Positions 1 through 12,200 of a stretch of 64,000 nucleotides of DNA are shown here, one piece after another. The position numbers and the translations under genes are program-made. This DNA comes from Tamarix chinensis (Eukaryota; Streptophyta; Magnoliopsida; Caryophyllales; Tamaricaceae): positions 53,512,218 through 53,576,217 of the forward strand of contig CM060181.1 in the NCBI GenBank assembly GCA_030549775.1, written 5' to 3'. Position 1 is the first letter of the stretch, and each line of letters opens with the position of its first letter. The notes under the pieces are model-generated. The model was not told the DNA's origin. It ran no database searches and saw only the letters and a program-made list of their open reading frames with translations.

Positions 1-217
1 TGTATTCACTTTAGTACAAAGATGTTGCAAGTTGATTTTTCATCAGATAAAAACTACATAAAGGGAGATTTCAGTAAAGGACATTATTGATTAATGTGCC
101 GTAAGTTAACCTGGAATGATTTCTGCATGAGTATGTGATTTCTGAGCTGGTGTACTCATAGATGTACCGGGGTGACTAGAAGGGCAATTGACACAGCTGC
201 ATGAAAATTCACTTCAG
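1..217 (+). other. End of an upstream EXO70A intron
   Basis: No EXO70 coding match is visible before the acceptor ending at base 217. The next exon begins with the last base of an Arg codon, so an earlier exon ending in AG or CG must lie outside the window. Confidence 0.6.
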
Positions 218-3200
218 GGATAACCGGTCTCCTGTTTTGGAGGAAAGCTTGCGGAAATTGGGACTGGAAAAACTTAGCAAAGATGATGCACAGAGATTGC
301 CATGGGATGTTCTGAAGGATAAGATTGGAAATTGGATTCATTTTATGCGAGTTGCGGTGTGTACTATTCAACTGTTTTGGGATTCTACAATTTAGAGAGC
401 ACTGGCCCTTACCGCATATTCTGTTTTCTGGCAGTTTAAAGTTCTATTTGTTGGGGAGAGAGCACTTTGTGACCGAATATTTGAAGGGGTTGGTGCCCTC
501 AGGGAGCAATGTTTTGCTGAAGCTACAGCAAGCAGTGTAGAGTTGCTGATTGGTTTTGGAGATGCTGTTAACAAAACCAAAAAATCACCTGAAAAGCTAT
601 TTGTTTTTCTTGAGATGTACGAAATTATGCGAGAGCTCCGGTCAGAGGTAACTCAATTATATAAGATATTGCATTGTTGGTTGTTAAAGTCTGAACTTTT
701 ATTAATCTTCTTGACTCATGTTGATTAGAACATATTATTCTCACTCTGGAGGTTGACATACTCTGGCTTCCATAAAAGTTTGTCCAATTACTCTGATTGT
801 GGCCAAATAGGAAGGCAATTGTTCAACACTAGGGTAACTAAAAAGGGAATACAAACCAAATCATTTATTTTACAGAGAATCACATTTTCTTGAATGGTTA
901 GTTGATAGGTGGATGGTGGGTAACTTAAAATATTTTTTACTATTCAACATATCTATATTGTAGAAAGACAAATTATCTATACCTAATAACATTTTCGAAT
1001 ATCGACTATTGAGGACAAAATGATGGTGGATACAAAAGGAAGTATAGTAAAACTTTGATGGAGTCTATGCTTCATAGAATCTAAGAATCGTCGTATTGAC
1101 CTCCTTCCCTTTTATTCTCCGCTACCTGTTCACCTTAGACATACATGCCCTTTCAAACAAAATGAAATATAGACAATTTTTGTGATTTACACTCTTGTAT
1201 CCCCATCCTTCTAAATCCAAAAATTGGAATTAATATCTCTTAACAAATGGAAGCTTCTTACTCTTGATCCACAATATTTATTCCAAATCTTTTTATGTCA
1301 TCTTGCCATCTAATTTTTACGCCTAAATGCATGTTAATGTGAGAAAAACAGATCTTACCAATAATGAAGAAACAGGGATGTGAAAATGACAATGACATTT
1401 CTTAAAAATTAGAAAATAGGGAATTTAGGAAATGCTGGAGAAATAGTATGTATATAATTTAAATTTATTACTTTCATTACTTATATAAACATTCATGTAT
1501 GTATACCTTTTTGTCTACAAATATATTTATGTATATATACATGAATCCGTCTGGCCATATAACTTATATAAAAAAATGAGTATTTTCATTGGAGGAAATT
1601 AAAGGGTTACAAAGGATAACAAATGAAAAGAAAATTGAATAATTAAATGATTGGAGTGTATGTAACTATCTATTATGGGACATGCTCTTGGATTTTCCAT
1701 GGGCACTAAGTGATTATTCTTGTGTATCATGTTGTGATTACATTCGTCCTTTGCACTTTTTTTATAGCTCATGCCAAACCATAAGAGAATTAGGGAAAGA
1801 GAGCACATGCTGATGTTGTGTTTGAGAAATGAAGGCTAAAGCCTCTTGTGAGGATAGAGGGATGGCCAACTGCTTTGCGTAAGAGAGAGATTATTGAGGA
1901 AGCTGAGAATTGACTAAATTGTTTCCAAATTATGGTGGTATGAGGCCTCAAGATTGATCTTGTCACTGGCACATATTTCGGATGTCGAGGGACCTTGTTG
2001 AGATTGAGGCCTCCCTTGCCATTCTTTCTCTTGAAACACATGGCTCAGGTTGAGTGTTTGAACAGGATAAAGTAATTTTATGAAGATGTGATGAATTTAA
2101 TGAACCATGGATGATGGTAAAAAGGAAGGGGTCGAGTATATCAAATGAGAAAGGTTGATTAGACGACTCAATTGCTAATAATTAGCGCTCTTTGTTAATT
2201 CCCCAACTTTAGTTGTTGCTGCTACTAGGGATCCCTTTATAAAAGTAGATACCAGCCTAAGGTTGCCATAAGGGAATAACCTTTGATGGTGACCAGTGTT
2301 TGAAAAGGCCTAAGGCGCACCTAGGCGATAGGGGTCTTGGAGCCTAGACGCTAGGTGCAAGGCGAAGGCGCGTGCCTAGGCGATGTGAGGCGCAAAAATT
2401 ACTCAAAGCTAAAAAAATGATTAAATGACTAAGTTGTCAGAAAAACAAATACCATAACAAGAAAATACTTAGAAAAATAACAATCTATGAGTTTAATACT
2501 ACCAATACTAGCAGATAGTTAGGACTATGGACCATTTCTTCTTGCTATCTCTGGTTTTCAGCTCTCTATGGTCAGTCTCTTTGTCCTACTCTATTTATTT
2601 TTTTATATGAGTTTAATAGTGTTTAAAAAATGAATTTTACTCTCTTTTTTATACTTCCCTGATGACTCTTGACTTTGTTTGTAGGCTTGCAGCCTGTTTG
2701 ATTGCAGAATGTGCATCTTTCCCAAAACAACTATTGCTCTCCCAAATAAAAACTATAATAGACTTACCTTTTTCCCAAAAAATGTCTACTCCTCTCCCCT
2801 AAGTCCCTAGCTCTCTGCATGAATTTTTTTTTCTGCTGAAATGCATGTGCATGTCTACTTCTCTCCCTTAAGTCCCTCCTTGATATTTCCAAAACAACTA
2901 TGGCTCTCCCCAATTAAAACTATAAATAGACTTTGCTTTTTCCAAAAAATGTCTACTCCTCTCCCCTAAGTCCTTGGCTCCCTGTGTGATTTTTTTTGCT
3001 GAAAGGAAATTTTGCTCAAAGGCGCGCTCCTCTGCCCCTGTGCGCTTCTGCGCCTTAGGCGCGCCTTAGCTGCCTTAAGTGCGCCTCACTCACATTGCCT
3101 CACCTAGCACCAAAAAAGCCCCCACCACCCATTGGGCGCGCTTTTTCAAACACTGATGGTGACCGCTTATTTACTAGTATTATACATAATAGCATCTTTG

Positions 3201-6200
3201 CCTAAATTATAGCATAATAGCTTAGTGCTTTGGGCCCAAGTACTTTTCTAATGATAGTGCTTAGCTAAACTAGGGGATAATTGTAATATACATTTTATTC
3301 TAAATCTAGAATTATTCTAATGGCATATATTAATATATAAAGAGATTCTAATATATAGAGAGATAAGTCTACCATGTTGGGCTAATATCTTAGCCTTACC
3401 CATCAAGGCTACTCGGCTAAACCAAATTATCATAACTAGTGATAATTAAAGTTCCTAAATATTATTTTTAAACTATCATAGCGATGTTGGGCTCTTATTA
3501 CCATGAACACAATCAAACTAATGTAATATGAAAATAAGTGAAATAACTAATAAAATATGCTTTGTTTGGCAAGACAAGAGATATAATATTGGTCAATAAG
3601 GCTAAAGGGCATGACTTGAGGGGGCAAGACCCATAACATGACTACCATTTTGGGAATTTGAAATCTGTCCTCAGCCTTGAAGTTAGGATAAAGATGAGCA
3701 AAGTTGGTCATAGTCATCCATGAATGTTTCTTTGAGATGTCCTTATCATTCTGCTATATTGTGCGAAGTTGGAGTATCTAAGGGTTTGTTGAGGCATAGT
3801 ATTGTAGCTAGACCTGCCTAAATCACCTCGAGATTGTCATAAAATGTGATCTATAAGTCAACTAAGAGAACATGCTTCAAACATTGTATCCAAATTCCTT
3901 CTTCCAGCAAAACATGCACTTCAATTTATAAAGTGAGTGGCTTGGAGTCTAAAGGCATGAACAACAGCTGAGGTTACAAATTGTGCTTGTTATCATGGTC
4001 TACTTGAATCGGCAATGGATAGCCCTTTACCTTGGCCAATATAGTTAGGGCATGCTCCTTTCCTAGTTAGGGTAACTTTCTGACCTCGATTTGATTGTGG
4101 CTCACCTGTGTCTTTGTGGATTTTTCATGTTCTAATGGCTCTTCTTTCGAGGATCTTAGATGATAAGATATGGATATTTTGATAGGCCTTTAATTAGATA
4201 CACCTATGTGAGGAGGAATAAGGTGGGAGGAAATGATTAAGGGAATTTGGATCGAGAAAGGGCACTTGGGGGATTAAGTAGTACATCAGCTGAGAGAAGG
4301 AAGTTTCTGAGTCACTTCTTTTCATTTGCCAGAATCTGTTACGGATAATCTCTCATTTCCTTTGGTTTGTTTGTCTGTTATGAGTTTGTTAGGAGTCTTG
4401 GGTGTATATAGGTAGAGGGAAAGGGGAGGAAGGAAGTCGTGGTGTATTGGGAGGTACCAGGTCCTCATATAACCTATATTATCTTTGATTTCCCTTTGAA
4501 TATAACCCAAAATTCTCCTCTGCATTTATCAGATTTCGAGAGGGTCAACATTAAACGTCATATATGCAATGATGATCCAGCAATAGTTTCTTTCTAGTGG
4601 TCACATAAGCCACTGTCAACCAAACCCTCTAATCTAATACAGTCCAGGTCTGCTTTCTTCTTTGTAAATGTCCATGGGATGGAGTTAGAAGTTGTCTGTG
4701 AAAGTGGGCTTGGAATGATCCACCAAAGTATCAATTAAAGAGACTATCAAGACATGGGTGTGATGCTTCCCTTTGTGCCTGAGCACCAGTTCCTTGAACC
4801 ATGCTTCATGTGCTACTTGACCAAGGCCATGGACCATAGATTGACACAATATACCCTCAAAGGTCTGGGAGATTAAAGAGGCTGTACAACTAACTCAACT
4901 TGATGAAAAGAGTATGTCGGAGCCTGGTTACTATTTATGATGTCTAGAATTGTATTTTGTTCCTAGCGCACATAAACTGGGCTTCCGTTGCTCCTGCGTG
5001 TGCCATACTTTGCTGCTAAAGGTCACAAAATAATCTGCTGCTGTTCGGAAATTTTCAACAAACTCAAGCTACTGTGATAGTTTCCAGAATTGATGTAAAA
5101 AGGTCATATTGTAGTCTGATAAGGATGCTGTTGAAGACCTAAGGCCCTATTTCTTAGTACAATGAGCCTAGAAGTTGGATGCCCATTGCCATATTGGTGG
5201 TGGTACTCTGGTTAGGTGTGTGTGGTGGATGTGGTTAAAGTTGGAGTGATGCAATGGGGGTATGTGACAATGGTGGGGGTGTCACTGGTTATCAAGGGTG
5301 TTGTTATGGCTGAAAGATGGTGAGGTTGGCAGTTGAAGGGCAACTCAATAGGGATGTGAGATTGGCAGTGTAATGGCTGTTGACAAGCTTAGTTGCCAAA
5401 ATCCTGATTTGATGATCCTACGATCAAAAAGTTATAAAGTGATCCAATCCTAGGTAGAATATTAAACTTGCAGAATTGTATTAGGATTTCACAATTTTTT
5501 GTATCATCAGTAGAATTTTATAATCCTAGGTAGGATCTTATAATTTTATGCAATGACTATAATTTTTATCTATTTTGTATTTAATCTATTTTCCTTCTTA
5601 TTTTCTATTATAATTGTTCCTTTACCTTCTAATCCTTAACCCTTTATTATTTTGCAACATTATTTAAACACAAGCTGCTACAAAGGAAGCATGTTTGATA
5701 TACCTCTAAAACAATGAAGCTAATTGTGGAAGTAAAATGTTAATAAAAGAGTCAAAACTCTATCTCAATAGTAAAATGAATATTTAATATTTTATAATTT
5801 TACTAATTAAATCTTTTGTTTACTTCATAATGATGATGTTATTAAATGTTAATTTTTATCATTTTATTGTAATTTTTCACTTTTCATTTTGTGACTTAAT
5901 GTAGGTCTTTATATATAAAACTAATTTGACAATTTAATTGCTTGTAGGTTGCTAAAATTTAATTAGTGAGTACCAATTGAGATCTTGTCTATCCTTTCCA
6001 CCCTTTCTTTTAACATGGCAGATTATAAGAGAATTAGGAAAAGGAAGCATGTGAGGTTGATATGTTTGTGAGAGAAAGAGCATGAGGGCTAGCTGCTTTA
6101 AGTAAGATTATTCGAAAATTAATTATGCTGTTAATTCCCGACCTTGAGTTTATTGAGTAAAAAAGAGGTCCTATATAAGCCTAGAGTTATTGTAAAAGAG

Positions 6201-9200
6201 CGTTCTTTAGTATAGTAACCCAAATTATTATATACAAAAATGCTAAACGTACAATTAATTTTCTTATTACTACTATCTCACAAAATGTGGGTTCCTCATA
6301 TAGAATTAATATATACGGAACCCACATATCGTGAGATGGTTGTAAATAAGTTGCAAGATTATAGTTGTAAGTATAACATTACTCTACTTTGTAACAAGTA
6401 ATAATATAATGTTCCTAATTGAATATTATCAAACTAGCATAGGCTTGCAGAGTCCTTAGCCCTTACAGAATAGCTACACTAATATAAATGGAAAAATATA
6501 TGAAATAGCTAATAAGATACGTCTTGCTTGGCAAGGCTTGGGATATGACCTTGCTTAAAAAGGGTAAGGGGCATGGCCCATATCTCCAACACTAATCAGT
6601 ACTTGAAAAAGCAAGAAAATGAGGTTATGAAACAATGAAAAAACAGAACAGAACGAAGGAGAAGATGAGGTAGACGAACTGCACCACCACCTTACATGGA
6701 TCCATTCCACACACTACACCAGCATCAGTACCATAGCCAAACAAGAACCCACCAGCTCGTTGCTTATTGCTTGCTGTGTCCTCGCTGCTGATTGTTCAGT
6801 CACTGTCTTTGTTGCTTGTTTATCACTTCTGCTGCCTCTTTGTTGCACGTTTATCACTTCATGTTCTCTTGTTGCTGCTCCTCAAGAGGGTAAGCAGTAG
6901 TTGATAGCTAAAAGGTTGAGGGTTTTGTCCTGTAGCTTTCGTCATGTGATTACAAGGGCTTGTGTCTGATTTGAAGAGTTGTGGTTGGAAATTTTTTTTA
7001 TTGAAGCATTCTGGGGATTATAGGTTATTTCCATCTGTGTTTTGTATACTAGATCGAAAATCAAACTAAGGCAACAGGTTGTGGCTAGCAAAGTCATTCG
7101 GGTTGACCCTAATACAACCATTTTTATTATAGTAAAAGATGGTTTAATTACCAATAAGAAATGTATAAAGTTGTAATTTGGGTAGCGGGATCTTTGAAAA
7201 TTTGCAATTGTTCAACCAAAGATTCTATGCTCAATGCCCTGAAACTATAGTTTGGTAAAAATTATTTACAGAAAAGAGAAAATGATCAACCTATTTTGAG
7301 TGGTCGTTTAAGCATCCATTTTCTTGATTTTACCAAACTGGTTCCAGTTGAACTTGTTTTAATGACACGAACGCTTTTCTTGGCCCAGATTTTCATCTCC
7401 CAAAATATTTCGGAAACTGTGCAACTCTGCATGTTTCATGCAAGGCATTTGTAACAGAAGGATTCTGAGTTAGGGCTTGTTCTCCTCATTTTAATTTTAC
7501 AGCTTATCAGAACATATCAAATCACTAAAAAAATATGAAATTAATAATAATAATAATCATAAAATTGATGGTAATGATAACGATACTAGTAATAATAATA
7601 GGAAAAATAATAACTATGACATTAATAATAGTGAAAAAGAAATAATAACTCATTAAAAAAATTTAGTCCAATTGGATCAGCAAAAATGAGTTCTAGAGAA
7701 TAGGTCCTTAGGCTAATTAGCCCTGTGACCTTGCTTCCTCTACCTTACGGTCATGTAGGCATAAAAGAATGGATTTCATGTTACTCACTTTAATCCTCCG
7801 TTTCACCTGGACTCATCTAACCCATGGAAAAGTATTAAGAATATGAAGTTTACTTGCCAAGATGCAAAGTTCTTAGTGCATGCCAAAGCATACAATGACC
7901 TTGGATGCTATTGGCAGTTGAGTTCTAGTCTGCATGATATTACAGAAACAAAAGCATCCAGATATGGATCAAGTTCTTGCCATCCAGACAACTATTGTAT
8001 TGAGCTGACTCTAACACCATGTTTTCTTAGGATGCCGTACCAACTTGCTTCCCAAGCTGTCTTCTAACTTCAGGAAAGCTCTTATTGCTAGTAGATAGCC
8101 CACATTGTTCCCTGTAAATTCATCTAAAACCATGATAATTCCAATGTTAGACTCAAGTGAGTTGTGAGTTATATACCTGGGCAATGGGGGCAGGCCTGGA
8201 CCAGGTTGGAGTTGAGCTTAATTTGGGTCTAGGTCAGGCTGGGTTGGCTTGTGTCAGGTAAATACGAAAAGGATTTACTGGGCCTGGGCTGATCCACAAC
8301 TGGCCCTATATATTTTTGATTCACTTATCAATTTGCATGAAATTGGATTAATCAAACCAATTTTTAACCTGTAAGTAAAAATAGATACATACATGCTATA
8401 GTAAAAATCAAAAACACATTTCATGCTGGCTCCAAGAAATTAATGGCACTGATGATTGAACAAACCAGGAGCTACTACTTCAGTGCATCATCTGTTCCAT
8501 TGTACATGGTAGCTTTCTCAAGTGCATATGTGCTAAATGGGGTGTAAGTGCCACTTGATTAAGATCCACCATAGGTAACTCATCAAGTACTTTACGTCTA
8601 CCTATAGCAGGGATTATTGATCAGATGCTTGTACCCTGGTGGTGTTGAGACTAGTTTTACATCACCATATTAAACAACCTGATGGTGATTGCCTCATCGT
8701 GGACTTGGTGCACATGCACAACCATATCTCAACTCATTATCACAGCACAGGGCAAGACCTCATTTTATAGGCATTCAGTGTTTGGATTTAAAGCTAATCC
8801 CAATTGAATGTCTTTGGTAGGCTACCTTGTCTGCCATATCCCTGATCTGTGGCTTCATATTTGATGATAATGGTACCTTTCTTATATGAAGTAAAATTGT
8901 CATTTCTGGAAGCTTTGGAGCGAGAAAGTTAAAAGTATTGGGGCTTTCATGATTGTAGTAGAAATTATTAATTCACTAAGAGTAAACAATAAAATAAAAT
9001 TGGTTGGGTCTGACAAAACCCATAAAGCTCATGGGGTGGAGCAGAAACAACTTAGTCCAAGCCCATTTTCAGATTGGTTGGGGCATGTACCATGTCAGAC
9101 TGGATGGGTCAGGTAGGGTGGCCCCCATTACTTGACTAGGTCTAAGTGTGACATGAGGCTTGTATACATTCACAACCCATCGTCAAACTTTTTCATTTTT

Positions 9201-12200
9201 ATGCTTAGTATGAATTTCCTATCCTTGGAATCTCTAAACCCAGGCCTGAATCTTTTGCCTTTCCTCTCACCTTTTACTAAGTTTGTGCTTTCTCTGTGCA
9301 TTTCTGTATGTTAAAGCTGATAATGATAGGGTAGATGATTTCTTATGTGGCACTGCTACATCTCTCTCCCTCTGTTGCACGTGTAGTTTTTTAAATTGTA
9401 TTTGGGTGTTTTTCCGAAAACCAACTATGTTAGCTTTATTACTGCATGTAGATTTTCTTCTATGCCTTCAGTTATCTCACCTTAGAAGTACTGTCAAGTC
9501 ATCTCTTTTAATTTTTATCTTTTAATTTCAAAGAATATATAATATTAATTCCCTTACAGCAGACTTCATTTAAATTTGCTGTAATTTATGGTAATTTCAA
9601 GCAGGGTCAGCAGAACACTGAAAATTTCTTGGAAATCATTGCAGCTGCATTCACTTTTTAAAACCTATGAATGGCCTATTATATTCTACAGGGAATAGAA
9701 CTTTCATCATTATGTCCTGCGTACTGTTTTGTAGAGCAATGTTCAGGTGAAGGCTTCTTATCTTGCGTGTCTTGTCACAGATTGAATCACTTTTTGACAG
9801 TAAATCCTGCGATGAATTGCGGGAAGCTGCTGTTGGTTTGAGGAAGCGGTTTGCTGAGACTGCTGAAGAGACCCTTGCTGGTTTTGAAGAATTAGTTGAG
9901 AAAGATACTTCCAAGACTGCACTGTCAGATGGGAATGTCCTGCCATTGACTAGCTATGTGATTAATTATCTGAAGTTCCTTTTGGAGTAAGTCCATCTTG
10001 CATGTTCTTTTTTTATTTCTATCATGTGTACATTCTGAAGTGCTGCTATATGGCTTTTCACCTACACTGCATTTAGAATGAGTGTAGTGGAAATTAGATG
10101 AAGCCAATTTTTAACATGGCAGTTATAAGATTGGGAAACTGCTATTTTCTGTAGCTTGGTGAGGCACTAATAGAGTAATGGAAGGACAGGAGAATCTGTT
10201 GGAGTATTTTGGTATCATTATGAAGAAATGAAAGAATGGAATGAAAATATGAGCGAAAAAGGAACTGAAATGTTCATTGCTGGCACAAAGGTTTATGATA
10301 TTGTGATATGTCAGGACAAGATTCAATAGGTTACTAAAACAAGATGTTCACAAGCTGTGCTTTGTCTCTATATCTGCCCCCTTTTGGAACTAGATGTCAC
10401 GTGCTCAAAGGTTTCGGCCCCAGCGCCCCTGGCGAGGCCAGCATCCCACATTACGAACCGCCGAGCACCATGCCGAATATGCGCAACATCCCGCAATAAT
10501 AACACAATAGAGATGCATAAGAGGGACACCGAGTCGTACCTGAAACATAACATCGACATTAGCAACCATCAGGCAACCAGGGAGCACCCATATTCGCATG
10601 GCTCATTGGCTAGATGCTTGGGGCAAGTCACGGACCGTGACATTCTCCCCCACCCAAAATCGCAAACGCCCTCGTTTGCACCACAGAGGGGTCCCAACAT
10701 TGCTTCCCTGCATCTCAAGCGCTGTCCACGCGACAGTCCTTCAATGCTCGCCCTATGTTGGGAAAACATCCGACAAAAACCATACGTTGCCCCGCAAGGC
10801 TTGTAGTCCAACCAACATCTCGTACTCAACATATCTGTTGCGGCATATCCGACCCCATTGCGGCGACTCCATGCGCGCGGCCCTCAGCAACCCATTTCAA
10901 TGGCCTGGATCCCACACCAAACCATGTCCACCAACACCCTTGTCAATGGACCCGTGCGGCACTCACGACCTCTCCTTGGCTTCACTCCTTCGAAGCCGGT
11001 CGTCTCACAACGTGCCTCACACCCACGGCCTACCCACAGTCCTCCTGGGTAGCCAACAACACGGCAAAATGCTTGCTGACTGACACGGGCAATGAGCTGC
11101 TCTGATACCACTTTGTCACGTGCTCAGAGGTTTCGGCCCCAGCGCCCCTGGCGAGGCCAGCATCCCACATTACGAACCGCCGAACACCATGCCGAATATG
11201 TGCAACATCCCGCAATAATAACACAATAGAGATGCATAAGAGGGACACCGAGTCGTACCTGAAACATAACATCGACATAAGCAACCATCAGGCAACCAGG
11301 GAGCACCCATATTCGCATGGCTCATTGGCTAGAGGCTTGGGGCAAGTCACGGACCGTGACATAGAGCTACAAATTGGCTCATAAGTCTTACATCCCAATC
11401 AAATATTTAGCTTGTTCCACTTTAGTTCCAGCCTTGTTTGTGTTGGATGTTAGGCTCTGAACTATATAATATGTAAATTTGTCATGCATTACCTTGTGTT
11501 GGTCATAAAATGTCCCAAGATTTGCTTTCAAATGTAGCAATAACATGCTTTGTTGGTGAGCTTATTAAATATTGACTTGATACTGGAGAATGCATTTTGA
11601 GTTTACACATTTCACGGTTAACTCCAGCCAGTGGTTTTCTGTTTGAGTATATATTTTATCTGCTGTCATATTGATATCAAAGTTATGTTTGGACAGCTAC
11701 CTGCCTACTTTGCAGCAACTCTATCTTGAAGGTGGACATGAAGGTTCAAAGTCATACTGTGCTTCTGTAATAATGCGGATAATGCAGGCTCTCCAAACCA
11801 ATCTCGATGGCAAGTCCAAGCAGCTTAAAGATCCTGCTTTGACTCATGTATTTCTCATGAACAATATTCACTATATAGTGAGATCTGTCCGCAGGTCTGC
11901 TTTGCAATTGTTTATTTTGCCTTGGAAAAGTTATTGCAGCTGTTGAGATGCTTGTGTTCTGTGCGTGAATGCTAATGTCTGAATTTCAGGTCTGAAGCAA
12001 AAGATCTGTTAGGAGATGACTGGGTGCAAAGACACAGAAGGATTGTACAGCAACAGGCCAATCAGTATAAGAGAATTGCTTGGGCGAAGGTGACTTCCAG
12101 CATAAGTTAGCTTACTCGAATTATCTCTTTGAAACTCCGTTATCATCAAGATTTTCATGCATTATTTTTGTGGTTGACTCTTCCAACAAGAATTCCACCA

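Larger units (their letters stand above)
1780..3640. repeat. Older interspersed repeat, copy 1, split by a hAT MITE
   Basis: Segments such as ATAAGAGAATTAGG...AAAGAGAGCA near 1780-1805, TTAATTCCC..CTTTAGTT near 2195-2215, and the GCTTGGCAAGAC..GAGATAT..AAGGGCATG block near 3560-3615 recur in the same order at 6020-6580. The MITE at 2294-3155 lies inside copy 1. The family is not recognised. Spacing and a possible TATAAAAG at 2236 would fit an old solo LTR, but termini are not clear. Edges are approximate. Confidence 0.45.
648..9780 (+). other. 9.1 kb EXO70A intron filled with repeats
   Basis: The intron starts at the GT after GAG (codon for Glu, 645-647) and ends at the CAG at 9778-9780, joining MRELRSE to IESLFDS, as in plant EXO70A proteins. 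It is AT-rich and holds a hAT MITE, two copies of an older repeat and a GC-rich inverted-terminus element, annotated separately. Stretches 648-1780, 3640-6000, 6600-8170 and 9140-9780 show no gene and no repeat I can name. 7530-7650 is AAT-rich low-complexity DNA. Confidence 0.85.
10395..11361 (-). mobile_element. TRIM retrotransposon (967 bp) in an EXO70A intron
   Basis: Two 248 bp direct repeats, TGTCACG...GTGACA, flank a 471 bp interior with no gag or pol. Read on the minus strand, the interior starts three bases after the LTR with TGGTATCAGAGC, the complement of the plant initiator-Met tRNA 3' end. It ends with a purine tract, GGGTGGGGGAGAA, directly before the other LTR. These are the defining parts of a terminal-repeat retrotransposon in miniature. 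TAGA flanks both sides (10391-10394 and 11362-11365). Short open frames over the element are incidental. Confidence 0.9.

Noticed and set aside
8178..9135. Firm 8 bp target duplication for the GC-rich-ended element
   Set aside because: The flanks match at only five of eight positions, so the element is listed with low confidence instead.
10357..11105. Open frames of 116-161 residues
   Set aside because: They span a TRIM LTR and its interior; TRIMs have no coding capacity and the frames cross the LTR boundary.
10395..11361. Cassandra-type TRIM with 5S rRNA in the LTR
   Set aside because: No 5S A-box, intermediate element or C-box sequence could be recognised in either LTR orientation.
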